Source: Crambe crambe (taxonomy: Eukaryota; Porifera; Demospongiae; Poecilosclerida; Crambeidae). Taken from it: a stretch of DNA of 64,000 nucleotides. Position 1 is the first letter of the stretch; each line of letters opens with the position of its first letter. The notes under the pieces are model-generated. The model was not told the DNA's origin. It did no database searches and was given only the letters and a program-made list of their open reading frames with translations. Where the stretch lies: NCBI GenBank assembly GCA_963924555.1, contig OZ004596.1:558001-622000 (forward strand). Direction: 5' to 3'. The translations under genes and the position numbers were made by a program. Shown here in pieces: positions 1 to 12,600 of the stretch.

Positions 1-3000
1 TGGATAACTGCTGGAGATATATTTATGTAACTTCTGCATGTAACTAGACTTTGAACTTCGACTGAGCATAACTTCATCAGGGATTATAAAACATCTCTTT
101 TCCAAACATTTCTTCATGTAAGTGCTCCAACACTTTCCCTTCTCTCCATAGATTTGGACCATATGCTTTTCAATTCCCAGGAGAGCAGATGGGCAGCCCA
201 CCACCACTACTAGGGACTTGGCACGTGTCAGGACAGTGTTGAAGACATATGGGTCACAGGGACTTTTGGTAGGATTTTTTGTATTGTCGCCAATGTTAAC
301 AAGTGGCTCTACAGTGCTCATGAATAAAGCTTGAAATTCCTGACCTGTACAATGACCATACTCAAAGTACAGCTAACACTATCAATTCTTTACCTTGAAT
401 ATCATAAGTTGTAAGCATACGAACTGATTTCAATTTTCGAAACCTCTCACGTGCCTTATGTCTCATACTAACAAGCTAAAAATTTCAGACCATTCTATGC
501 ATAAAAATATTTAAAAATGATATACCCTATACCTGAGTCCGTGAAGCTGACACCAAACATATTTGGTTAAATCTCTTTTACCCCAATCAGAGGGCCAAGA
601 ATGCACCGCAAATTTCATTGCTTGTTGCAGGACAAGTTGCTCTTCCATCTTGCTGTCTGTTGTAGGACCAAGGCTTGAGCAGACAAAGATTAATGGAAAC
701 ACAGCATCAGGGTGATGGTGAGCATTAAAAGGATGAGGTTTGATCTTATCCTCATAAAAGAGCTGGTTTGGGATTTTCATAATGTCTTCATGACAACGAT
801 AATTCGTATTGAGGGAGACCATATGGTTTAATGCTTGACCTCCACATTCGTTGTACAAGACTTGAAGTCTCTCCAGGAGTGAACACTTCAAACCATTCCC
901 ACGAGCTACTTCTCCCAACACAAGCAGTGATGGTCCAACCTACAGTGCAGCAAGTGAGCTGACTCTCAGGTCAATTGAACCTAGGTCTACACTCCAGAAT
1001 GATGGTTTTTAAATCGCCACTTACATAACTCAAATCTTAACTATAAGGAATACTTTACTAGCTCACTTCCTCACTGTCAAAATTTTGCCCTAGTAGTTAC
1101 CATAGTTACTTTAAACTTACTTGACATGAATCTCCTGCAAGTACTATCTTGGTATCAGGAGCAGCTAAACAGAGTGGTGCAATGTTTTCAGGTTCTCTGG
1201 TCTGAGAACCTTCATCCAACAGAATATGAGTGAAGAATCCAGCTTCATGTATACTTGAGAGTGATCGTGCAGTCGAAAATGTAGTTACCACTACAAAATA
1301 ATCGGGAGAGATATGCTGATATAAATGTACATATTTATCTCTCTTTTTGTAGTACCACTGAAACTGAGAATTTCTATTATAGTACCACTTTGAAGTTAGA
1401 CGAATAAGTTTAACTCTCCATGGATGATGTTCATGTTTAGTCATTGGACCAAAGTACTGCTCAATGTAATGATCAACAGAAGACTGATGATGAGCACAGA
1501 TGAGAACCCTCACAGGTTTATTTCTTCTTCTTCCTTGTTCCACAAGACAACGTGTAGTGATGGCCAGCAGTCGTGTCTTACCAGTACCAAAGGATCCATT
1601 CACAATAACTGGAGGTGACCTTGAGTCACTAGAAAGTATCGTGCTCAGAGCTTTACGCTGTTCATCTTGATCGACTCCTAAGTCACAAGGAATTCGAGCT
1701 AATAATTGATCCAAATCTCTATCAGAAATCACGGGAAAATAAAGGAAATCTTGAATTGATGGTAATATCCTAGCAATGATTTCAGGCTTAATCATTTCAA
1801 CAGCTTCTCTCAAACCTCTGAAATAATAATGTTTGACTTCAAACTTAGTGGCCAAATTCTTCACAAAAATTTGATTTTTTATAGAGAATAATCCAGAAAT
1901 TCTTCCTAAGAAAAAATTAGTCTTGTCATCATCCTTTAATGCAATGTACATTTTTTCATCACAGTGTTCATAATTCTCTCTTAGTATTTCAATTTCTACT
2001 TTATATTTCCCATCTCTTGAGACTATGAATGCTCCTTCACTAGACTGAGTGGCATATGCTATTTGGTCTGCACTGAGGTTTGAAAAATACCCATAACGCA
2101 CACGGCAGTCTCTTCTAGACCGTATCCACCCTGGCTTGAATTTGGATTGAAATAAATGTAAGTCACAATCCTGATCACACCTGGATATACAGAAGTTGAA
2201 TTTAATAAAGAAGTGTTGCCAATACCAAAAAAAATAAATAAAATAAAATAAAAAAAATTAATGTGAGGAGCAGTTTCCATGGATTTATAATAAATGTAAA
2301 AGCTGTGCTCCATGTAGTGACCTTTGATTGGCTCAGAGACCAGAGCTGCTTGAGCTGCTTTAGGTGGCTATTTACAGATACTAGCTCACTTGTAGCAGTA
2401 AACAAACACCCTTTGAGCATGCTTCAAGTAAAAACTTTGAATGGTACGAGCACAGACAGTTAAGTAGAAGACCCTGTCAGTCTCAGATCAGCAGAACTAA
2501 GAGCTTGCTACCATAAAAAGTTATTTCTGTGGAAAAAAAATGCTTTGACAGCCAATCCACAAAAGTTGAGCTCCTCTAGTTAAAGTAAAACACTATAGAT
2601 AGTAGTAGCTAACTAGTAACACATTCCTCAGTAATATGCCTGTAACATGGGGCAGCATGTGTGCACAGACTTAAACATACTTTATTCCGAGTTGATTGAT
2701 GTGTTCACTCTCTTCCCAGCTAGTAAGACTGCGAAATTTCTTCTTATAATTAGCTTTAGTGAGTTCAGCCTCAACATCTATCAGGGTCAAGTCTTCTCTT
2801 TTTAAATCAAACTCTGAATGCCATCTAGTTTGTTTTCGGGGATGTGGTTGGTAAACTAGATCAGCACCTCGCATCTGGATGTGTAATAGAATATTTGATT
2901 ACGATGGCTCCATCCAAATAATTAGCTGTGATTGCGACCAACTTATTCAAAGCATGATTCCTATCCTATCAATGATAAGCTAGTTAAATGCAACTCACCA

Positions 3001-3376
3001 CCATTCCTGCTCTCTGATCAATACCTAATAAAACATCATAGATAACAGCATACTTACCCCACACTGAGACTGATAACTTACTATGATACTTGTCCTTCAG
3101 TCTTTTGTTCCACTCTCTCTGTTCTGCCCGTCCATGAGCAAATGTACACTCATACCTTCTGCATGTCCCTTTCTTTGGATCACACATTGCAATATACTGC
3201 ACATTGTTTGGAAGGCGTTCTGGGATTGGTCTAATCCAGTCTGTGGTTTCCAGCCTGCTCCCTTCCCCATTCCACTGGACAATAACTTTATTTATACCGC
3301 TGTGGTTACACTGGACTGTAGGATCCGTTCGGAAAGCAAAAAAACACGAATGGCAAATCGACCAACTTCGACTCAT
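1..3376 (-). CDS. HELZ2-like: Gene A: HELZ2-like helicase, 5' part only (runs off the window), frameshifted
   Basis: First copy of the array; only the N-terminal part lies in the window. Exons inferred from splice sites: 3376-3082, 3024-2999, 2874-2681, 2180-1121, 939-533, 475-394, 344-<1. Exon 1 encodes a C-x2-C...C-x-H cluster and a CCCH finger ending in ECTFAHG. Exon 3 has the NYKKKF...WEE segment that precedes the helicase core in HELZ/MOV10-type proteins. Exon 4 carries Walker A (GSFGTGKT), DEGSQ and GDSCQ, and exon 7 carries motif VI (NTVLTRAK). It is nearly identical to the 5' half of gene B. Exon 5 is one base short compared with gene B: a run of three T instead of four near 562-564. 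This shifts the frame after DLTK and destroys the following TASRTQ motif. It is either a pseudogene or an assembly error; the other exons are open. Helicase B, RNB and helicase C lie off the left edge. Confidence 0.85.
2181..2680 (-). other. Gene A intron 3 (500 bp), no gene seen
   Basis: AT-rich, with an A/T-rich low-complexity stretch near 2227-2262. The same intron in gene B (14176-14664) has a pure A run of about 20 at 14211-14229. Nothing else recognised. Confidence 0.6.
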
Positions 3377-3644
3377 GGCTACCTTGTCTTCGACTGAAAC
3401 TAAACACAGGCGCTATAGGCGCTAGGCGGCGCCGCGCCAATAATAATTATAACTCCGCCCCTATAGGCCTAATGGATAATATTCCCCTATCTCCTAATTA
3501 GATACGCATGCGCAATAGGTTTGCATTCGGCCCGGTGCGATGGCACAGCCACAGACACCAAATATAATAAAAAATATTATGCTATCTTTTTATGCCATAT
3601 ATAAAACATTTATACACTAGCTATATAAAACAATTATACACTAG
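3377..3644 (-). promoter_or_regulatory. Gene A promoter / gene B 3' flank
   Basis: 268 bp between the gene B stop and the gene A start. It holds a GC-rich palindrome-like patch and a CCAAT box near 3426-3441, a CCGCCCC GC box near 3453, and TACGCATGCGCA at 3503-3514, one mismatch from the NRF1 consensus. No TATA box is evident upstream of the gene A start. I see no clear AATAAA for gene B. Confidence 0.5.
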
Positions 3645-6600
3645 CTACAGTGACCTATCTAATCTTTGGAAGTATCTATCATCAACAATGCACTCTCTCT
3701 CCTCATAGTGCTCAATTAAGGCATTCCATGTATCATCATATCTCAGTAGCATCTGATTGCCTGTATTTGAAAGAAAGGATAACATTTCACTCCTTCAACT
3801 TAGTACATGCTCACCAATGATGACAAGACCATACTTGCTCCTGGTAATGCCCACATTGATCTGATGCTTATCAGTGATGAAGCCAAGATGTTCATTCAAC
3901 CACTTGTGGTCTGCCTGCACATAGTGTTGATTCCTGATCTCTTCTTCACGTTGTGTGCGCACAGTAGACAGAATGACAATCCCATACTCATTGCCTTAAT
4001 TAGTGAGTATAATTAGTTAGTTTCCCCCCTTCTTGATTGATCCTTGTATATAGCTAACCTTGGCTCTCTGTAATGGATGCCACTTTCAGCTGTGACAGTG
4101 CTCTTGTCAATTTTTCTCTTATCTTCTCCTTTTGTGCAGAATATGGGGTCAGAACAGTGATTTCTTCAATAGGTATGTGACGTTTATGATGAAGAAACTC
4201 TGCAATCTCAACCTACATACAGCAAGCAGAGTATAATGATGACAGTGAGTATTAATTTGTTTTACTGACCGCTTTTTTGGCCTCACTCTCATTGAACTTT
4301 GAATCAATGCCAACATTGGCATCCTTACTCCCTGTTGGATGTTGTTCGTCCTCCCCCACCATGTTCACAAACATGATAGGACATTTCTCACCCTTAGGCC
4401 CGGGCCAAAACTTCTTCAATCTTGCTTCAGGGTTGTTACGTCTCTTAACAGAAACATCTGTTTCCAATTCTCCATCATAGAACTGCTTAGATGGAAAAGC
4501 ACAGATTTCTTCATGCTAAAATTGAAAGAAGCAATGAGTTAATAAATTAAAATGTTACAATGTTACTATTACCATTCTGTACTGGATCTTTAAGGTGAAA
4601 GTATATCCCTTCGTCTCCTCCTCTTCCTCCTCGTTCTTTGCCATATTTGCATACCTTTCAAACAGAGAAGTTGAGAGGCCACAGTTTTTGGCCGGACGAT
4701 AATCAATCACTGGTTGGAGTTGCATGTGGTCCCCAATGAGGACTGTGTGCTCACAGAGGCTGATGGGAACGATGGTCTCCGGTTCATAAGCCATCCCACA
4801 CTCATCAATGATGCACTGATGAGGAGAGAGTTGCTTTTGCACACGAACACCTGCCATTTCATTGCAGGTGCAGAAAATCACATCAAACTTTTCCTCCGAG
4901 AAACATTTCTGCTCGGCTTCACGTTTTGCTTTTCTGTACTTGTTGCATAGCATTCCATTGGCAATCTCACCTTTCTTGCTCATCGCTTCAATTGTTTCCT
5001 CCAATTCTCTGAGAGCTATAGATTCATTTCGATCAGACTGTCGTATCATGTGATGCAAGGCATACGGCTTTGCCCAGTCAGGGCAACGACTATCTTGCTC
5101 TCCTTGCTGGTGTTTCTTTTTGTGCTTCTTGATGTGTCTGGGAAGAGGATAGTCATAATCTTCTTTTTCGATCTTTCTGCTGTAAATCCTCAGGATCTTA
5201 AATTCAGGGTGCTGTCCTGTTTCCAGCAAGTGATGAAATTTTTCTGCAATAAAATAGAGATAATATAATCGTACCACTAATGAATATGAAGTAGCTGAAC
5301 AGCTTTACCGAAAACAACATCAACAGACTTGTTAGAAGGTCCACAGTAGAGCACACATCTGTGCTCTTTGAACATCTTTTTGTTCAGCTTCGCCAACACA
5401 TATGCTATGTGTGCTCCAGTCACACTCTTGCCTGTACCTTTAAGATAAAATGAAGTGATGAACTAGTATTACATACCCCATTGATAGAATAGTGCTTACC
5501 TGGTGGTCCCTGGATCAACTGGAATGGCTTATCAAGTGCCATTTCCATGGCTTTCTTCTGCCACTTGTTCAAGAACTTTGGATCATGGACCCCACTACTA
5601 TCACTACTCCATTCAGATATAGACTCAGTAAACTTGTCAGTCTTCATAACGCCTCGAGCTTCTTTACAATATCTCTCCTCGTTGGAGCCTAATATGAAAT
5701 CGCATTATAATTTTATGTACAAAATTAATAATGAATAAACCTTTAATTTTGGAGGGGCTCACAGCAACATTCTGGGATAGTGGGCTTGAATTCTTAGAAG
5801 ATGAAAGTGCCAATAGTCCTCCTAGCACTTTCCTGTCATGTGATTGGACATATATTATATAAGTAATAAAAAAGTAAGAACCAGCTTACATGTGGGAATG
5901 ACTCATTAGGATGATTTGTATCTCACAAGTGAACCTGTTAGATTCCAACATCTTTTTCACATCCTCTGATATTCGACAATTCATTTCTCCAATATGCTTC
6001 ATGGAAATGCTTATCTCTTTGTCATCGTCATCTCTACCATCAATATGATGGACTACAAAGTGGAAGACAGCTCTCACTGGGCAATGAGGGTCACACCCGT
6101 ACCTCACACACATAAGAGTACCAACGTTCACTTTAAAAAACTCGTAACACTGATCCTTGAAGCTCTTTGGAAATACTATCTTCACATCGTCACTTGGAAC
6201 ATAGTACGGTTCTTCCACGCATTCTTTTGGGATGACCAGTTTAGGCCATTGTAAGTGGACGTCACGAATGATCATGGGCTGACACTCCTTCACACTATTC
6301 TCGGCTGCCTCTGCAAGAAGTACTGCCTTCCATAGGTCAATATACTCTTCAATACTGGCATACACTGCTTTGGAAGCTTGCTTCAAGTTGGGATCAGAGA
6401 AGCACTCTGCTGGGTGGGAGTTGTGTTGGACACAGATACGTAGGAGAGGCGAAAGTTCCACCAATTGGATGGCAGGAGAGATCAGTGGCTCTCTCATGGA
6501 CCAGGTCAGCCAAACTTTGAGAACACTGGATGGTTTCAGAGATACTTCAATATTACAATCCAGAAAGGAATATGTCTTCTGTTGACTTATGAGGTCAGCT

Positions 6601-9600
6601 GAACAGGAGGAAGGCAAGGGAGGTACAGCTGGTAATAACTCCTTGATGTCGTCCATCCCTTCTTTAGTGGGATTTCTTACAAACCAAAGTGCCTTTGCCC
6701 AGTTGCTGGGAGAAAGCTCCACAACTAGACTCTGTTGAGAAGCCTTAAAATACTCCGTGTCTAGTGTTGAGTCACTTGAATTCAAACAACAAAAGGCTTT
6801 CATTGAAATATTACAACTGGAAGAATCATTGGAACCACTAACTATGGAGAGAGGAGATGATTCCAAAATTGATGCAGCGAAATCTCTACTTAAAGAGGTA
6901 ATCTGCAGATTCCACAAGCATAGCTGAGAATCATCTGCTGCTTTTTCTGGGATGAGATCATTAATTCTCAGTCTTCTTGCCCTCATGGGTAATTGCTTCA
7001 GCTCGAATTGTGGAAATGCCAGTTCCATTGTCCCCTTTAGAGACTTACAAATGAAACAGGAATATACCTCACTGGAGGACGTAAGATTAAAAGCAAGTTT
7101 TACTTTCTTGATTTCCTTCTCAAATTTGGAAGCATTGCTAACTTTTTTGTTGAGATAGGAACAAAGTTTCGTGTGTTCTTCATGCTTAAACTCTCTTCTT
7201 GGTCGCTTCCAGTTTTCCAATAGCATTCGTTGGACTTCGATATCTACGTATCGCCGCAAAGGGGAAGTGAAGTGTGTATACTCATCTAAGCAGAGGCTAT
7301 CATGGCGATAAGCAGACGCATCATTTCTATCCTTCTCTGTGCAACAATACAGAGCATGTGACAATACGGAGCGAAATTTAGAATTAACGGCAGCTAGTTG
7401 TGGATAAAACTGGTTGGAAGAGAGCAGGCTGGTGAGAAGAACTAGATTTTGATCAGATAAGGCTTTGTGGATCTTCTTAAGAGTGTCGATAGGAATCACG
7501 AAAGGAATGTCAGCAGAGTGTGTTTGGGCATCTGAAGTTTGCAAGTAGCGGGAGAGGTACAAGGAATGAAGAAGGACATTCTTGTTTTCATCCACGTGTT
7601 TTCTCGTCTCCTCAATATTGGGAGGTGGTTGTGTTCTCAGAATGGCAGCATCTGGGTAGGAGGAGTGGATATCTTTGGCTACTTCACTGTTGGCCCATAT
7701 CATAAGCTCTTCTACCAACAAGTGAGATTGCCAACAGAGAGATTCCTCATACTCATTGCTATCATACACATACACTGCATCTGATTTGAGCCTTCCACGA
7801 CGCATAAAATGGGAGAGATCATAAAGCAACTTAATCGCTTCCTGGAGAGAAAGGCTATTGTCTTGATTAAACTTCCTGATAGAATTGACACACTCTGTGG
7901 GAATTTTGCCATCCAGTAAGTCTTGAGCATCTTCATAAGTTAACTGGATGGCTGACTTGATTTGTGCTGCTTCAATTTGAATATTGCTCAATTCAAGTGA
8001 TGTAGGAGCTTGGTGGTCAATGGTGACTGTGCAGGTGACAGATATGACATCCCTTATCTTCCCAGGAGTCAGAGAGAGTTGGGATCTGGTTTCATATGGC
8101 AGCATGTGCATAATCTTACCTTTCTCTCCACCATAAACAGAAGTACCACTACTTCTAGCGATTTCATCGTCACACTTGATGATATGCTTAGCTGCATTCA
8201 CTATGTGCACACCTAATTCATATTTTTCAAGTTGATCTTCATCTGTGCTGATTCTGACCAAAGAAAGGGCATCATCAAGGTTCTGTGCTTCTTTGGGATC
8301 AATGGTAAAGGCCTGATCATAAAGCTTCAAATTTCTGTCTCTCTCTGCATCTTTAGCATCAACCTCACTTATGGGCTTATCTTCATTATAATCAACAGCA
8401 CACTGAAGCTTCAGCAGACGCTCCGCATTGAATTTAGTGTAACCTTTAGGATATGCACCCACTACAATCCCAAGGGGGTTTCGATACTTCTTCTCCCACC
8501 TCACCAAAGAGACGAGAAAGACCATGTTTCGGGCAACAGATAGAGGGATGACTTGTCTAATTTGGGGCAAAGCAATATCATCACTATCCAAATTGAGAGA
8601 CTTTCGATCGAATACGATTACATCAGTGCATTTTAAACCATTGTCAATCATATCCCTGATATTCATTCTGTTTTTTCTTTGTATTAAATCTCTTGATAAA
8701 CGAGGCAGATTTATCATCAATGGATCTTTGTTATCAATGGGATGAAATATGATAGGGTTGGCATGCGATACTCTGCATAGTAACTGGACTTCACTGTCTC
8801 GTTCAGCAGTCAAAATACGCCCATAGCACTTATCCTGAGGGTTGTTAGGAAATATGCCAACAGTCACTCGATCACCATCAAACGCTCCTTTTCTATTGCC
8901 AATGCGCCGTATCTTCACTATTTTCTTACTACTGTCCATTGGAATGGCTTTTGCTTTATGTATGGACTCAACCTCCAGTATGCACTCATAAGAATCAGTG
9001 TAAGCGATGTTATCCTGTGAATTTTCATCATCTTCATTTTGTTGATTTTCCTCCTTTAGATTCCATGAAAGATGGGCCCCAGGAGTACTCATCAAGGTGA
9101 CCTTTGTGTCTCGGTATTCAGGCATATCTTCAAACACCTTCTTGTATGCTTTGATTATGCTGTCCAATCCTTTGGACTTTCCTGTACTACCAATTTTGTT
9201 TGACTCTGAATATATACGTTCCAATAATACTTTAAAATCAGAACATACTTCAAGTGATTTTCTCAGTCGTTCAGAATAGGTGAATGTCTTGCACTCGATG
9301 CACTGTTTGATGTAAGGTGTCCAGCATTCTGCACCTTCACCATACTTCTGGAGCATGTGCTTCTCTATCTTGAGTAGAAGGAATGGGTTGCCAACAACAA
9401 CTACCAGTGATTGAGATCTGGTGATGGCAGTGTTGAAGATATAGCGATCAGATACGCTCTTGGTTTGGTTGATCGATTCTCCATCCTTAGAAGTTGCTTC
9501 AGAAGTGGAGATAAACATGGCCCTAAACTCTCTACCTATTAAAGATTATTATGAAAATAATAACTATTCCTATTGTAACGAATCTGGACTTACCTTGAAT

Positions 9601-12600
9601 GTTATCTGCCACGAGTATTTCAATACCTTTTAAATTCTTCTTCTCAATTTTTTTTTTGAAAATGGTACACTGTTATGCAAGAAAATAATATAATATGTGA
9701 TGATTTCATAAAAAGCTTGAGATATACCTGATCAACAGAGGGAGACATGATACAAACTTTGCTTCGTTCTTCTTTTCCCCAGTGTTTCGGCCACTTGGTG
9801 AAATACTTCTGTACTTCTTTTAATAAGACCTCAGCTTCCACTTCATTGGTCCCAGTTGTTGGCTTGTCACTGTCTGAAATATCAGAGCACACAAAATTGA
9901 GGGGGAAAGGTGAGAGATGGTGGGCTTCGTTATCTTTCACTCGACACAGGAGTGTAGACTGATAGTAAAGACTGGAGGGTAGCATCAGAATGCCATTGTG
10001 ACAACGATAGTTGGTAAGCAAAGTAACTGAATGTGTACAAGATAGAGGCATCTCGCTATAAAGGTCATGTAATCTCTCCAAGAGAGATATTCCCAAGCCA
10101 TCATTTTGAGCTTTGTCTCCTAGCACCAATGAACGAGGACCAACCTGTATAATATAAGATAGTCCATAAAGTTAACACATAGAGTGGTTAAATTGAAAGT
10201 ACCTGACAATGATCACCAGCAATAACAATTCGTGTATACTTCCCAGCAAAGCAGAGAGGTCCAATGGTTTCAGGTTCTCTAGTTTGAGCTCCCTCATCAA
10301 TCAAAATATCAGTAAAGAAATATTTTCTTGGTATCTTACGTAGAAGAGAAGGTGCAATACCTAGAGTGGTGATGACTAATCGCTCATTTTGTAACTGGTC
10401 GATTTCACACCTCTTTTTATAATACTTTTTATATTTAGGGTAATTTGCAGGGTAATAAGGTGTATCAAGAGTCACACGAATGAAAGAGATAGTGTTTTCA
10501 TAACTTTGCATTTTACCAAAGTAATCCACAAAAGTATCAGCTGATGCTTGATGATGAGCACAGATTAAGACTCGACTATTCTTTTTTCTCAATATGTCGT
10601 AAGCAGCTCTGGTAAGTAAGCGTGTCTTACCTGTACCAAAAGGTCCAGCGATAAGCAATGGAGTGCTGGCATGAGGGTGATTCAAAATTGTATTCAAAGC
10701 TTTTAATTGTATAAAATCCAATTCCAAGAAAGGATAAAGTGGCTTGGGACTAGAGTAGTCTTGATCTGATTCAATAAGACTATTCTCACAAGGAACTAAC
10801 CTCTCCACTACTGACTTTGGAAGTCTATTTATGAAGGAGTGAAGCATTTGAAAATAGGAATACTTTAATTCAAATTCTACTTGTCCCTGAAACTTGAATG
10901 CTGTTCTCTGAAACTTCAAGCATGATATCTTCAACTTTTGAGTTTCACTCTCAGTGAAACCAACTGCAATGGCACTGAAGTTGGCACTGCGTGGAACATG
11001 AGCACGGACGTTGTGCGCATGCACAAAGGATCCATCATCTAGAATAATGAATGATCCTTGACTTGCTTGCTTAGCATTACTCAGACTCTCCCCATCATCA
11101 GACGTGATATATCCAAAACGCACTATTTCCTCATCTTCATATTGAATAGCAGGAAAAAATTTGCGAGGATAAACATGGATATCATAAACACCATTATACC
11201 TATACAATAAAAAATGATGATGACTTTGTCTAACAGATGATATCATAGTGTGTAGCTACATACCTTTCTGCTAACTGTCGAGCATGTTCTTCTTCTTCAT
11301 GGCAGAGTAAGTGGTGAAACTTCTCTTTGTAGTTGTCCACTGTTAAATTTTCTTTCAGAATCCTATCATTCAATAGATGCTTGTACTTTTCATATTCAGC
11401 AGAATACTTTACAGGAACTGGTTGGTGCACACGTAAGTTCTCTTTTCTCTTCATTGTATTTTCTTTTTCTCTGATCATTTTAACTTCTTTCTTTGTTCTT
11501 TTAGAAGCATCTTCTAATGACTATACCAATTATAATTATTTGGTGAACATATAAACTTGGATTATAACTTACAGGGTAATCATGGGATGTTTTACTCTCA
11601 GTAATTTTGTTTCGTGACTTTACCCATCCTTTTTTATCACCAATGGAGGTGCTTTGTGCTAGTGATATAATACACTCAATGAAGTCATACGTTTAGTAGA
11701 CATATTATATGACTCACATTGTGTTCTTTCAGCAGGAGGTATCATAACAGCAGCTGCACTATGCTCACCAGAAGAAGCAGTTGACATTCTTTGAGTAGGT
11801 GGCCTCATAACAGCAGCTGCATTATGCTCACCAGAAGAAGCAGTTGCCATTCTGTTCTGGGACTTCAATCTACTGCATGGATAATAGAGTAGTAACTACA
11901 GGTTTCTATAATGAGTTTAAAAATAAACTTACTTTGGGATAGTCACTTCTGTCAAACTTCTCGCTGGATAACTGCTGGAGATATGTTTATGTAACTCCTG
12001 CATGTAATTAGACTTTGAACTTCGACTGAGCATAACTTCATCAGGGATTATAAAACATCCCTTTTCCAAACATTTCTTCATGTAAGTGCTCCAACACTTT
12101 CCCTTCTCTCCATAGATTTGGACCATATGCTTTTCAATTCCCAGGAGAGCAGATGGGCAGCCCACCACCACTACTAGGGACTTGGCACGTGTCAGGACAG
12201 TGTTGAAGACATATGGGTCACAGGGACTTTTGGTAGGATTTTTTGTATTGTCGCCAATGTTAACAAGTGGCTCTACAGTGCTCATGAATAAAGCTTGAAA
12301 TTCCTGACCTGTACAATGACCATACTCAAAGTACAGCTAACACTATCAATTCTTTACCTTGAATATCATAAGTTGTAAGCATACGAACTGATTTCAATTT
12401 TCGAAACCTCTCACGTGCCGTATGTCTCATACTAACAAGCTAAAAATTTCAGACCATTCTACATAAATTATGCATAAAAATATTTTAAAATGATATACCC
12501 TATACCTGAGTCCGTGAAGCTGACACCAAACATATTTTGGTTAAATCTCTTTTACCCCAATCAGAGGGCCAAGAATGCACCGCAAATTTCATTGCTTGTT

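Larger units (their letters stand above)
1..11880. repeat. About 12-kb tandem duplication, copy 1 (gene A 5' part + gene B 3' part)
   Basis: Position 1 aligns with 11965, 3376 with 15363, 5890 with 17884 and 9535 with 21529. The offset stays near 11.96-12.0 kb through exons, introns and the 260-bp intergenic space. The left edge is outside the window, so the true breakpoints are not known. Confidence 0.8.

Noticed and set aside
3390-3405. Interferon-response-like GAAACTAAAC upstream of gene A (and gene B)
   Set aside because: Only a partial match to GAAANNGAAA, within about 30 bp of the start codon; tempting because HELZ2 is interferon-induced in vertebrates, but too weak.
10188-11246. Helicase B as a separate gene from helicase A and RNB
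   Set aside because: Splice sites and reading phases join all modules in B, C, D and E, the totals are exact multiples of three, and there is no promoter or stop between modules.
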